NCBI RefSeq assembly: GCF_003285265.1 | Contig: NZ_CP030239.1 | Coordinates: 3,194,131 to 3,258,130 of the forward strand | Direction: 5' to 3' | Length of the DNA stretch: 64,000 bases | DNA from: Paracoccus mutanolyticus | Lineage (GTDB): Bacteria; Pseudomonadota; Alphaproteobacteria; Rhodobacterales; Rhodobacteraceae | In this document: in pieces, positions 19,946 through 32,294 of the stretch | Numbering within the stretch: position 1 is the stretch's first letter | Layout: each line of letters begins with the position of its first letter | Program-made: the position numbers and the translations under genes | The notes under the pieces: model-generated | Seen by the model: only the letters and a program-made list of their open reading frames with translations | Database searches by the model: none | Told to the model about the DNA's origin: nothing

Positions 19946-21049
19946 ATGACAGTGACCATTGCCGAACTCGCCCGTGCGCTGGATGCCAGGCTGTGGGGCG
20001 ACGGAAGCCTGACGGTGCACGGCGCCGCCGAGGCGGGGCAGGCGCAGGACGGGCAGATCGCCCTGGCCACCACTCCCGCCTATGGCGAGCGCTTGCAGCC
20101 AGGCGGCGTCGCGCTGCTGGCCGAGGGCATGGACCCCGAGGCCCTGGGCCTGCGCGCGGCCATCCTGGTCGGCCGGCCACGGCTGGCGATGGCGGGGCTG
20201 ACCAGGGCGTTCGATCCGGGGCCGGGGATCGCCCCGGGCATTCACCCCAGCGCCGTGATCGACCCCACGGCCCAAGTCCCCGAGGATGCCGCCATCGGCC
20301 CCTTCGTCGTGATCGGCGCCGGGGTCCGGCTGGGGCAGGGGGCGCGCATCGCCTCGCATGTCTCGATCGGGCGGGACACGGTGATCGGGCGGGACGTGCT
20401 GCTGCACCCGGGCGTGCGCATCGCACATGGCGTCAGGATGGGCGACCGGGTGATCCTGCATCCTGGCGTGTCCATCGGCGCGGACGGGTTTTCCTTTGTC
20501 ACCCCCGAGACGTCGGGGGTCGAGGAGATCCGCCACACCCTGGGCGAGCGGCACGAGATCCGCCAGCAGCACTGGACCCGCATTCATTCGCTGGGCGGGG
20601 TCGAGATCGGCGACGATGTCGAGGTGGGCGCAAATTCCACCATCGACCGCGGCACCATCCGCGCCACCCGCATCGGCCGGGGCACCAAGATCGACAACCT
20701 GGTCCAGATCGGCCACAATTGCACCGTGGGCGAGGATTCCATGCTGTGCGGCCTGGTCGGCGTCGCGGGCTCGGCCCGGATCGGCAACCGTGTCGTGCTG
20801 GGCGGACAGGTCGGGGTTTCGGACAATATCTTCGTGGGCGACGATGTGATCGCCGGCGGTGCCACCAAGATCTTTACCAACGCGCCCGCCGGCCGTGTGC
20901 TGCTGGGCAGCCCCGCCGTCAAGATGGAAACCCATGTCGAGGCGCAAAAGAACATCCGCCGCCTGCCGCGGCTTTATGCGCAGGTGGCAGAGCTTCGCGA
21001 AACTGTTAAGAACTTGTTGGAAAAGCGCCCCGAGGCCGGCAAGGGCTGA
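19946..21049 (+). CDS. lpxD: UDP-3-O-acylglucosamine N-acyltransferase
   Basis: LpxD adds the second 3-hydroxyacyl chain from acyl-ACP to UDP-3-O-acylglucosamine in lipid A synthesis. The 367-residue frame is intact, with an N-terminal uridine-binding domain (about 1-100), a left-handed beta-helix of hexapeptide repeats (about 100-320), the catalytic histidine in LVQIGHNCTVGE and a C-terminal helix. It is followed 12 bases later by an acyl carrier protein gene and then a ketosynthase gene. That grouping is different from the usual lpxD-fabZ-lpxA location beside bamA, and bamA lies elsewhere in this window. Confidence 0.92.
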   Translation: MTVTIAELARALDARLWGDGSLTVHGAAEAGQAQDGQIALATTPAYGERLQPGGVALLAEGMDPEALGLRAAILVGRPRLAMAGLTRAFDPGPGIAPGIHPSAVIDPTAQVPEDAAIGPFVVIGAGVRLGQGARIASHVSIGRDTVIGRDVLLHPGVRIAHGVRMGDRVILHPGVSIGADGFSFVTPETSGVEEIRHTLGERHEIRQQHWTRIHSLGGVEIGDDVEVGANSTIDRGTIRATRIGRGTKIDNLVQIGHNCTVGEDSMLCGLVGVAGSARIGNRVVLGGQVGVSDNIFVGDDVIAGGATKIFTNAPAGRVLLGSPAVKMETHVEAQKNIRRLPRLYAQVAELRETVKNLLEKRPEAGKG

Positions 21050-21061
21050 TTGGAGACCGAA

Positions 21062-21318
21062 ATGACAGACGTGCGCGACCGCATCATCCAGATCATCGCC
21101 GAACAGGCCATGCTGGAGCCTTCCGAACTCCGGCCCGAGCTGTCGCCGCAGGAAATCGGCATCGACAGCCTGGGGCTGGTCGAGTCGATCTTTGCCATCG
21201 AGGAAGAGTTCGACATCTCTGTCCCCTTCAACGCCAACGAGCCCGAGAAGTCCGAGTTCGACATCTCGACGCTGGGCTCGATCATCGCGGCCGTCGAAAA
21301 GCTGGTCGCTGAAAAGGC

Positions 21319-21322
<4 letters not shown>
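21062..21322 (+). CDS. acyl carrier protein
   Basis: An 86-residue carrier protein. The phosphopantetheine serine is in EIGIDSLGLVE, followed by the helix-III FAIEEEFDISVPF. ATG 21062 is preceded by GGAG six bases upstream. The in-frame TTG at 21050 is less likely. The stop overlaps the next start (ATGA at 21319). It is neither the usual housekeeping AcpP context nor AcpXL by sequence. Sandwiched between lpxD and a ketosynthase, it probably serves a dedicated acyl chain, perhaps for lipid A, but that is inference. Confidence 0.88.
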
Positions 21323-23134
<1,812 letters not shown>

Positions 23135-23143
23135 CCGATGGCC

Positions 23144-23776
23144 CTAATCCGCGTGCTCCGATACCGGAGCATGGGAGCGCAGGATGCCGTTGATGAATTC
23201 GTCGAAGACGATGCGGGTCAGCAGTCGGCTGGAGCGGGAATCGCCGTGCAACCAGGGGTCGAACGAGCGCGTCGTGAAAAGCGTGTTCGCGCCCTTGACC
23301 AGGGCATGCAGCACCAAGAGCAGATCTTCAGGTCCGTGTCCTTGGCCAGATGCCAGGTCGCGCATTTCGGTCAGCTTGCGCAGGAACAGTTCGCGCATCG
23401 ACAGCGTATAGCGGTGCAGGGTCCCGTCCTCGGCCATGGGTTGGTTCAGGCCCTCTGACAGCAGGCGGAACAGGGCGGGGTTGCGTTCGGCCCATTCGCC
23501 ATAGCCTTCGGCCAGCGCCCGGAGTTGCGAGACGGGATCCTGCGAGTCCGTTTCCAGCACACCTTCGCGCAGGGCGTCGTTCAGCAGGATCACGCCCTGA
23601 TAGATCAGGCCGTCGTAGATCGCTTGGGGCGAGGCAAAGATCTGCTGCGCATCCTTGAGGTCCACCTTGGCCAGGCTGGCAAGGGCCGCGACGGAGTCGG
23701 GCAATCTGCCCGTGCGGTCCAGGTGTTCCTTGGCGGCCATGACCAGCGTCTGATAGAGATTGCCCTGGCTCGCCAT
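23144..23776 (-). CDS. TetR-family transcriptional regulator
   Basis: 210 residues starting MASQGNLYQTLVMAAKEHLD at 23776. The N-terminal helix-turn-helix region (about 10-55: LPDSVAALASLAKVDLKDAQ, IFASPQAIYDGL) resembles TetR, and the C-terminal half (RLLSEGLNQP, LFLRKLTEMRDLASGQGHG) resembles a ligand/dimer domain. Its frame is contiguous with that of typA only because of a frameshift in typA; it is a separate gene. Targets are unknown. The helix-turn-helix is less canonical than in most TetR proteins. Confidence 0.65.
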   Translation of the reverse strand: MASQGNLYQTLVMAAKEHLDRTGRLPDSVAALASLAKVDLKDAQQIFASPQAIYDGLIYQGVILLNDALREGVLETDSQDPVSQLRALAEGYGEWAERNPALFRLLSEGLNQPMAEDGTLHRYTLSMRELFLRKLTEMRDLASGQGHGPEDLLLVLHALVKGANTLFTTRSFDPWLHGDSRSSRLLTRIVFDEFINGILRSHAPVSEHAD

Positions 23777-23814
23777 CTGACGTTCCTGAAACGGGTTAAA
23801 AAACAGGGTAATCC

Positions 23815-23848
23815 TAACACAGTTCCGCAGGTGCGGAACCGTGTTTTT
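23815..23848. terminator. bidirectional hairpin terminator after typA
   Basis: GTTCCGCA (23822-23829) and TGCGGAAC (23832-23839) form a perfect stem extended by ACAC/GTGT, with TTTTT on the right side and AAAAA when read from the other strand. It lies between the typA stop (23868) and the regulator start (23776). Confidence 0.7.
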
Positions 23849-23867
23849 CGACAGGCGCGATTTTCGT

Positions 23868-25687
<1,820 letters not shown>

Positions 25688-25765
25688 GGGGGGCTGGCCT
25701 TTGAATTGATTGCGGCCCCCCTAGCGCAGCGAGGGCCGAAATGCCAGCAACAATCGCCCATGCGC

Positions 25766-25846
25766 CTAGCGCAGCCCCAGCATGCTGAGGATGAAAAGCA
25801 CCACGACGACAAGTCCGACGAGGTAGATGATCGAGTTCAAGGCCAA
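25766..25846 (-). CDS. 26-residue single-span membrane protein
   Basis: A TTG at 25846 preceded by GGGGGAA opens a frame reading LALNSIIYLVGLVVVVLFIL followed by SMLGLR and a stop. Almost all of it is one hydrophobic helix. Comparable tiny proteins (xNxIIYxVGLxVVVxxILSxLGLR) occur next to other Rhodobacterales genes from memory. It lies upstream of typA on the same strand. No function is known. Confidence 0.6.
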   Translation of the reverse strand: MALNSIIYLVGLVVVVLFILSMLGLR

Positions 25847-25936
25847 TTCCCCCTGCTGGCGCGGCGTTGAAAAGCGCCGCGATTTCATGGTCGTGCGGGA
25901 CTAACCCCGGCCCGGTGGATCGGGTTCCCGGACGTG

Positions 25937-26362
25937 TCAGCGGCCGCGCGCCAGGGACTCGATCAGCCCGCGCACGCCCGACAGGTCATAGCCGGCGCCA
26001 GCCGCCGTATCGAGCAACGTTGCCGTCGGTTCAAGCCCCGCGCGCGTCAGCGCCCAGAGCACGGTCGAACGGTTGCCCGAACGGCAATAGGCCAGCTTGC
26101 GGCCGGGCAGGGCCAGCGCCTCGGCCTGAGCCTCGACCATGTCGGGGGTCAACTCGCCCGGCACGAAGGGGATTTCGCGATATTCCATGCCGGCGGCCTC
26201 GGCCGCGGCGCGCATCGCGGTGCTGTCGGTGTCGGGGCCGACCTCGGCATCGGGGCGATTGTTGATCAGGACGCGAAAGCCGGCTTGGGCAAGGGCCTGC
26301 AGGTCCTCAGGCTGGACCTGCGGGGAAACCGAAAGGTCCGGGGTCAGTTGGCGCAGGTCCAT
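25937..26362 (-). CDS. TIGR01244 family sulfur transferase/phosphatase (DUF442)
   Basis: 141 residues with a dual-specificity-phosphatase-like fold. MDLRQLTPDLSVSPQVQPED begins at 26362, and the P-loop is YCRSGNRSTVLWAL (CxxxxxR). Relatives fused to beta-lactamase-like persulfide dioxygenases act in sulfide handling, and others are annotated as phosphatases; which applies here cannot be told. A stand-alone domain of normal length, about 80 bases downstream of gph. Confidence 0.8.
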   Translation of the reverse strand: MDLRQLTPDLSVSPQVQPEDLQALAQAGFRVLINNRPDAEVGPDTDSTAMRAAAEAAGMEYREIPFVPGELTPDMVEAQAEALALPGRKLAYCRSGNRSTVLWALTRAGLEPTATLLDTAAGAGYDLSGVRGLIESLARGR

Positions 26363-26441
26363 GAAGGTCTCCTTGAGGTTCCGCGACGGGGCGACCCTCT
26401 GACGGATCACCCCCTTTGCGGCCGCTGTCAAGCTGTCGGTC

Positions 26442-27125
26442 CTAGGCGACGGGGCAGTTTTCCTCGACCAGCAGGGGCAGGGTGGCGTAATCGTCGAAAT
26501 GCTGGACAAAGCGCATCTGCTCGATGGCGCCCTTGCGATAGCCCCGGGTGTAAAGAAGGAACGGGACATTGGCGTTTTCGGCGCATTCGGCGTCGAATTC
26601 GCTGTCGCCGACATAAAGCCCCCGAGGCTGCTGGGGATGGGCGCCAAGGGCTGCGAAGGCCGCATGCAGCGGTGCCGGGTCCGGCTTGCGCTGGGGCAGG
26701 GAATCTCCGCCGATGACGATCGAGAACAACCCCGAAATCCCGAAGTGATCCAGGATCGCCCGGGTCGGCCCCATGGGCTTGTTCGTGCAGATCCCCAGCG
26801 GATAGCCCCGGTCGGCCAATTGGCCCAGAGCCTCGGGCACATGAGGATAAAGCCGCGTCAGCGCTGTCGCCTGATGATAGCGCGTCATGAAGGACGCAAC
26901 CAGGTCCCGGTGCGCCTCGAGCGGCAGGCTGGTCGCCGCGATCACCCGGCGCCACAGCAGGTCGACGCCGCCGCCGATGAAGCTGCGCACCTGGTCCAGG
27001 GTCAGCGGCGCCGTCTTGTTCAGCCGCAGCACCGCATTCACAGCGGCATGGATGTCGGGGGCGCTGTCGATCAGTGTTCCGTCCAGATCAAAGACAACGG
27101 GGCAAGGGGCAAGGCAGGTGTTCAT
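26442..27125 (-). CDS. gph: phosphoglycolate phosphatase (HAD family)
   Basis: HAD hydrolase of 227 residues removing phosphate from 2-phosphoglycolate. Motif I is VVFDLDGTLIDSAPDI, motif II is CTNKP, the motif III lysine is in PQRKPDP and motif IV is VGDSEFDAECAENA. A cap domain follows motif I. I chose the ATG at 27125 (MNTCLAPCPVVFDLDG), which overlaps the stop of the upstream gene as ATGA; an ATG four codons earlier is possible. Other HAD substrates cannot be excluded. Confidence 0.85.
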   Translation of the reverse strand: MNTCLAPCPVVFDLDGTLIDSAPDIHAAVNAVLRLNKTAPLTLDQVRSFIGGGVDLLWRRVIAATSLPLEAHRDLVASFMTRYHQATALTRLYPHVPEALGQLADRGYPLGICTNKPMGPTRAILDHFGISGLFSIVIGGDSLPQRKPDPAPLHAAFAALGAHPQQPRGLYVGDSEFDAECAENANVPFLLYTRGYRKGAIEQMRFVQHFDDYATLPLLVEENCPVA

Positions 27126-27676
27126 GAGGCTTTCCATTTGATCGAGCAGCCCATCGACGCGATCTGCTCGCGCGGACCTTGTTCGGTTTGCGCGACCAGC
27201 GCCATAGCTTCGAAAAGATCCCGGCGCACATCCAATGCCGCCGGCGCGCGCCCCGAGGCGTCCAGCCGGCCGCGGTATTGCAGTTCAAGATCGGCATTGT
27301 AGCCAAAGAAATCCGGCGTGCACTCCGCGCCATAGGCACGCGCGACATCCTGGGTTTCGTCATACAGATAAGGAAAGGTGAAGCCGTGCTTCAGCGCTTC
27401 GGCCTTCATGTGCGGCGGCGCGTCCTGGGGATATTCGCTGATGTCGTTGGCCGAGATCGCCACCACGCCGATCCCCAGCGCCTGCAGATCGCGCGCGTCC
27501 CGAGTGATCCGGTCGATGATCGCCTGGACATAGGGACAATGGTTGCAGATGAACATGACGAGCGTACCGCGAGACCCGGCGATTTCCGCCAGGCTGTGAA
27601 GGCGTCCGTCGGGGTCCGGCAAGGTGAAATCGGGTGCGCGCGCCCCGAAGTCGCAAACTGGTGGTCTGACCGCCAT
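27122..27676 (-). CDS. thioredoxin-like (AhpC/TSA family) protein
   Basis: 184 residues: an AhpC/TlpA-type start (GARAPDFTLPDPDGRLHSLA), strand and redox site LVMFICNHCPYVQAI (CNHC in place of CGPC), then VVAISANDISEYPQDAP and TPDFFGYNADLELQYRGRLD. This subfamily is widespread in proteobacteria with no assigned substrate. No signal peptide, so cytoplasmic. It overlaps gph by four bases and is likely co-transcribed with it. Confidence 0.82.
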   Translation of the reverse strand: MAVRPPVCDFGARAPDFTLPDPDGRLHSLAEIAGSRGTLVMFICNHCPYVQAIIDRITRDARDLQALGIGVVAISANDISEYPQDAPPHMKAEALKHGFTFPYLYDETQDVARAYGAECTPDFFGYNADLELQYRGRLDASGRAPAALDVRRDLFEAMALVAQTEQGPREQIASMGCSIKWKAS

Positions 27677-27744
27677 CCGTCCTCCCGGTTTTCATGCTGG
27701 TCGACGGTAGCAGGTCAAGCGCGGGTTTGAGAGAGCTTGCAGAC

Positions 27745-27955
27745 TGTGTTTGGGCGAAAGTATGAGGTTTTGGAAGTTACTATACATAATTCTCATTATC
27801 TATGTTCTTGCTGTGGTCGGGGTGGATTCAAGATTGAAGTGCGACTTTTTAGCAAAAACAATGTGTTGCTCAAAGGAGGATTCGCATGCCCCGCTCCTAT
27901 GTCCATCTCAGCCTTGAGGAACGCCGCAAGATCGCGCGCTGGCACGAGGCGATAT
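27745..27955 (+). mobile_element. left end and 5' part of an IS30-family element
   Basis: From the ATG at 27886 (preceded by AAAGGAGG) the frame reads MPRSYVHLSLEERRKIARWH then EA, the N-terminal helix-turn-helix of IS30 transposases. Similarity stops at about 27950, where a different sequence and a tandem duplication begin. The preceding 140 bases are AT-rich, unlike the surrounding core, and would be the IS end with its promoter. The transposase body and right end are missing. Confidence 0.6.
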
Positions 27956-27963
27956 CTCCAGCT

Positions 27964-28082
27964 TCCCAGATTGTGGACGGCCTCGGTTGGAACGGTTCGC
28001 ACAAGCTTGCGCGCCTCTGCCAGCGTCCCAGATTGTGGACGGCCTCGGTTGGAACGGTTCGCACAAGCTTGCGCGCCTCTGC
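27964..28082. repeat. tandem duplication, 57-bp copies at 62-bp spacing
   Basis: The copies 27964-28020 and 28026-28082 are identical. They start TCCCAGATTGTGGACGGCCT and end GCGCGCCTCTGC, separated by CAGCG. The 62-base period is not a multiple of three, so no protein repeat results. The duplication directly follows the break in the IS30 remnant and precedes tRNA-Val. Confidence 0.95.
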
Positions 28083-28197
28083 TGTGCGAAGCTGATACCA
28101 TGTCCGGATAATACCACTCTCCGCTTCATCAGGCGTGAGCTTAAATGAATGATTTCACTGATATAATTTCCACCAGTCCAGATAAAAACCCAAGACA

Positions 28198-28272
28198 TGG
28201 TGGGGCGGGAGGGGATCGAACCCCCGACCAACACGGTGTAAACGTGTCGCTCTACCGCTGAGCTACCGCCCC
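28198..28272 (-). tRNA. tRNA-Val (anticodon UAC)
   Basis: 75 nt with an encoded CCA. The acceptor stem is GGGGCGG/CCGCCCC with discriminator A. The anticodon stem ACACG/CGTGT encloses TTTACAC, giving anticodon TAC, and the T-arm is GGGTTCGATCCC. The gene is intact. IS30 debris and the tandem duplication lie just beyond its 3' end. Confidence 0.94.
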
Positions 28273-28411
28273 GACTGCGACCGATGCTGCCCGAACCGGG
28301 ACCATCATGCCGTTGTTTCCCGCGCGTCTTCCGACCAACGCCCCGGTGGCCGAAGCGCCCGCGCCGGTTGCTGATAGCGCAATGCGGCGGGGTTTGGCAA
28401 GCGCGGCACGG

Positions 28412-28819
28412 TCACGCCGAAAAGCCGCGGCCCGGGCCAAGGATCGGGTCGGCAGCAGGACGCGGCAGGCCCGGGTCGGGGATGCCGGGCCCGCGAACCA
28501 GGTCGGGCTCGGCCCCGCCAGGATAGGCACCGACCACGGCGAAATCGAGGCTCGCCTCGATCCGGCAATGGGCGCAGCCAGCGGGGATCACGACCGCGTC
28601 GCCCGCCTGCAGGTCGTGGATGGGACCGCCATGCCCGCCCAGTTGAACCCGGGCGCGACCCGCATAGACCCCAAGCACCTCATGCGTGGTCGCGTGATAG
28701 TGCTGGAAATCATAGATTCCATCGCGCCAGGAATTGCTCCAGCCGTTTTCGGCAAAGCGGGCTTCGAACCATGCGGCGCTCGGCTCAAGGCACGCGCCGC
28801 GATGGATCAGCGGCGTCAT
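28412..28819 (-). CDS. cupin-domain protein (YjlB-like)
   Basis: 135 residues forming one cupin barrel: DFQHYHATTHEVLGVYAGRA carries the first metal motif (HxH...E) and VVIPAGCAHC the second, as in YjlB-type proteins of unknown function. Its start at 28819 overlaps the stop of the upstream dehydrogenase by four bases (ATGA), so the two are probably translated together. It may act on a sugar acid or other small carboxylate, but nothing in the sequence fixes the substrate. Confidence 0.75.
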   Translation of the reverse strand: MTPLIHRGACLEPSAAWFEARFAENGWSNSWRDGIYDFQHYHATTHEVLGVYAGRARVQLGGHGGPIHDLQAGDAVVIPAGCAHCRIEASLDFAVVGAYPGGAEPDLVRGPGIPDPGLPRPAADPILGPGRGFSA

Positions 28820-29658
28820 TTCCGCAGACGCGCGATCAGCGAGGACGTGTCCCAGCGCCCGCCGCCCATGTTCTGCACGTCCTTGTAGAACTGGTCGACA
28901 AGGGCGGTCACCGGCAGGCTGGCGCCGTTCTCGTTGGCTGCCGCCAGGCAGATCCCCAGGTCCTTGCGCATCCAGTCCACCGCGAAGCCGAAGTCGAAGC
29001 GGTTCTCCTCCATCGTCTTGTGGCGGTTCTGCATCTGCCAGCTGCCGGCGGCACCCTGGCTGATGACCTCGACCACCTCGCTGATGGAAAGCCCGGCCTT
29101 TTCGGCGAAATGCAGCGATTCCGACAGGCCCTGCACCAGACCGGCAATGGCGATCTGGTTGCACATCTTGGTCAACTGCCCCGCACCCGACGGCCCCATC
29201 AGCCGGCAGATCCGGGCATAGGCTGCGATCACCGGCTCGGCCCTGGCGTAATCTTCGGGCGTGCCGCCGCACATCACCGAAAGCTGCCCGTTTTCGGCCC
29301 CCGCCTGCCCGCCCGAGCCGGCGCGCCACAAGCCCAGGCCGCATTCCCGGGCAGTGACGGAGTTCTTGCGCGTCTCGCGCGCCTCGGCGGCGTTCCACAA
29401 GGCGGCCCGGTCCCGCACCCAGTCCGGCGCGCCCTCGGGGGCCAGGATGAAGCAGGCCTCGATGCCGCGCTTGGCGCTGTAGTCGTGCACCCTCGGCCTT
29501 CGCGCGCGTCCGGCGGCGCGGCCCGTGTGCTTGCCCGCCCAGGCCTCGGCCTTGGCGGCGGTGCGGTTCCAGACCGTCACCTGGTGCCCGGCCGCCGCCA
29601 GATGGCCCGCCATGGGAAAGCCCATGACCCCCAGTCCCAGAAATGCAACGCGTGCCAT
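28816..29658 (-). CDS. beta-hydroxyacid dehydrogenase family NAD(P)-dependent oxidoreductase, internally replaced
   Basis: Begins MARVAFLGLGVMGFPMAGHL (NAD(P) fingerprint GLGxMG) and ends with the all-alpha dimer domain, including the catalytic lysine region GQLTKMCNQ and GSWQMQNR. This is the 3-hydroxyisobutyrate/tartronate-semialdehyde reductase family, about 280 residues. Residues 50-105, which should complete the Rossmann fold, are not dehydrogenase at all but match a MobA/MobL relaxase (29344-29493). Just after this the GLGxxDAPVSGGQ motif is garbled to GLGLWRAGSGGQ by two apparent one-base deletions. The product as written could not bind cofactor normally. The frame nevertheless stays open. 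Confidence 0.75.
   Translation of the reverse strand: MARVAFLGLGVMGFPMAGHLAAAGHQVTVWNRTAAKAEAWAGKHTGRAAGRARRPRVHDYSAKRGIEACFILAPEGAPDWVRDRAALWNAAEARETRKNSVTARECGLGLWRAGSGGQAGAENGQLSVMCGGTPEDYARAEPVIAAYARICRLMGPSGAGQLTKMCNQIAIAGLVQGLSESLHFAEKAGLSISEVVEVISQGAAGSWQMQNRHKTMEENRFDFGFAVDWMRKDLGICLAAANENGASLPVTALVDQFYKDVQNMGGGRWDTSSLIARLRK
29344..29493 (-). pseudogene. MobA/MobL relaxase fragment inside the dehydrogenase gene
   Basis: The minus strand reads RVHDYSAKRGIEACFILAPE, then GAPDWVRDRAALWNAAEARE and TRKNSVTARE. This is the conserved stretch after the N-terminal catalytic region of MobA/MobL plasmid relaxases. It takes the place of about 65 dehydrogenase residues with about 55 of its own. 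No flanking repeats or target duplication are visible at its edges. Confidence 0.6.
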
Positions 29659-29782
29659 CACTTTCTCCCTTGGCTTGTGAAAGGCGCGTTGAACCGGAAC
29701 GCGCGCTGTCCTATGCACCCCGATGAATTCCACCACCTGCCGCGGGGGTCAACCACCTCTGCGCCAAGCTTCGGGCGCGTCC

Positions 29783-32162
29783 ATGGTGACACTATTCCGC
29801 TGGCTCGTTCGGCTGACGGTCGGGCTGATCGTGGCATCCTTGGGACTGGGGACGCTGGTCTGGTATTTCACCATCCGCTCGCTGCCCGACTACAATGCCA
29901 CCTTCGACGTGGCGGGCATCGCGGCCCCGGTCGAGATCGTGCGCACGACCGAGGGCGTGCCGCACATCTTCGGCGCCAACGACCGCGACGTGTTCTTTGC
30001 CCTTGGTCTGGCCCATGCCCAGGACCGGCTGTTCCAGATGACCGTCCTGCGCCGCGCCGCCCAGGGCCGCCTGGCCGAGATCTATGGGCCGGGCGCCTTG
30101 CCCGCCGACGATCTGGCGCGCAGGCTGGAACTGTACCGCAATGCCCGCGACTCGGTCGAGGCGCAGGACCCGGAAACGCGCGAGGCGCTGGAGGCCTATG
30201 CCGAAGGGGTCAACGCCTGGATCCACCAGGTGAACCTGGGCGCCCTGGGCCGTGGCGCGCCGGAATTCTTCCTGTTCCCGGACGTCATCGCCTATTGGGA
30301 GCCGGCGATTCCCTGGCGATCGCTGAAGCTGCTCGCGGCCAGTGCCTCGGTCCAGATGCGGCGCGAGGTGCTGCGCGCCAGGCTGTCGCTCGCCGCGCCC
30401 GAACGCGGGCAGGAACTGGTCGCCGGGCCGACCGAACCGCCGATGCCCGCCTATGCTTCGCTGTTTCCGGGCGCGCGGTTCGCGGGGGCCGAACGGCGCA
30501 TCGCCGCGCCCGACTGGGCCGCCAGCCTTGCGGGTTATCTGGCGCCGGCGCAGGGCGCCTCGGGCAGCAGCTGGGCTGCGGCGGCGCGGCGCACGGCGGC
30601 CTCGGGTGCGCTTCTGGCCAATGATCCGCAGTTTGCCCTGACCGCGCCCGGACTGTGGTATCTGGCGCGGCTCGAGCTTGGCTCGGGCGGGGTGATCGGC
30701 GGAACCATCCCGGGAATCCCGGCGGTCCTGTCCGGCCGCAGCACGCACCTGGCCTGGGGCATCGCCTCCGCCCAGATCGACGACCAGGACCTGCATATCG
30801 AGGAAGTCCAGCCGGGCGACGCCAACCGCTATCGTGGCGCGGGCGGCTGGACCGAGTTCCAGACCCGGCGTGAAACCCTGCGCGTCAAGGGACAGGAGCC
30901 GCTGTCGATCACGCTGCGGCGCACGGAAAACGGCCCCGTCCTGCCACCCGGCCAACTGGACCTGGAGCGCATCCTGCCTGCCGGTCATGTCGCCACCCTG
31001 TCCTGGACCGGAGGCTTTGGCGGCGACACCTCGATGAGCGCCTGATCGGGCTGATGCGCGCGCCCGAGCGCCAGGTCGCGGTCGAGGGGCTGCGCCGGAT
31101 GGTCGCGCCCGCGCTTCTGGTCCGCTGGCCGACGACAACGGCGTGGGCCAGGTGCTGGCGGGCGCCCTGCCCGGCCGCAGTTCCGCGCATCAGACCGCAG
31201 GTCGCCTGCCCACGCCGGGCTGGCTGCCGGACAACCGCTGGGGCAAGCTGCTGCCGGCGCCGGACGCCATGACCACGCTCGCCCCCGCCTCGGGCATGGT
31301 GGCCGCGACCGGCGCCGCCCAGCCGGACGAACCCGTCCTGGGCTTCGACCGGGGCGACCCCTATCGGCAATCCCGCCTGCGCCATCTGATCGACTCGCGC
31401 GAGGTGCATTCCCGCGACAGCTTCATCGCCGCGCAGAACGACATCGTCAGCCCCGTGGCGCGCGCGCTGCTGCCGCTGGTGGGGGCCGACCTGTGGTTCA
31501 CCGGAGAGCCCGCGGCCCGGGGCACGCCCGAACGCCAGCGTCAGGACGCGCTGGCGCTGCTGGCGAACTGGGACGGCGCCATGAGCGAGCATCTGCCCGA
31601 ACCCATGATCTATGTGGCCTGGATGCGGGCGCTTCAGGATCGCATCCTGCGCGATGAACTGGGCCCGCTGGCCGACGACCTGACCCGGCTTTACCCCGAT
31701 TTTCTGGAGCGCGTGTTCCGCAACACACGGGGCGCCGGGGTCTGGTGCGACATCCGCCAGTCCGCCCCGGTCGAAACCTGCACCCAGATCGCCCGCCAGG
31801 CGCTGGACGCGGCGCTGCTGGACCTGACGGCACGCTTCGGCCCCGATCTTGCCAGCTGGCGCTGGGGCGACCTGCACCGGGCGCGTCATGTCCATCCGGG
31901 CCTGGGCGACATGCGGGGCGTGTCCTATATCGTCAACCTGATCCAGCCTACCTCGGGATCGGACACGACCATCGCGGCGGCGGGCTTCCTGGGCCGGGGG
32001 CCGAACCCCTGGCAGAACGTGACCGGGGCTGCGTATCGCGGGGTCTATGACCTGGCGGACCCAGACAGTTCCGTCTTCGTCATCTCGACCGGGCAATCGG
32101 GCCATCCGTTGTCGCGCCATTACGACGACATAGCCGAGCTGTGGCGGACGCGTCGAGAATGA
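29783..32162 (+). CDS. penicillin acylase family protein (S45, Ntn hydrolase; two frameshifts)
   Basis: About 790 residues; such enzymes hydrolyse amides such as beta-lactam side chains or N-acyl-homoserine lactones after self-cleavage. One N-terminal hydrophobic segment (LTVGLIVASLGLGTLVWYF) should anchor or export it. The alpha chain has VEIVRTTEGVPHIFGANDRD and FALGLAHAQDRLFQM. The beta chain would start at the serine in ASGSSWAAAARR, followed by LLANDPQF. One-base deletions near 31043 and 31130 shift the frame twice, with continuous similarity through HSRDSFIAAQNDIVSPVARA and on to the stop. The substrate is not deducible. Confidence 0.82.
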
Positions 32163-32294
32163 CCACGTCCTGGACCCCGGCCGGCCCGCGCGGGCGCCTC
32201 GGGCATCACCCACCTGCGGCCGGCCCCCGAATAGCCCCGCTTGCATCCGCCGCCGCGCCGGTCATTCTGGCCGCGCCACAGACAGGAACACCCG

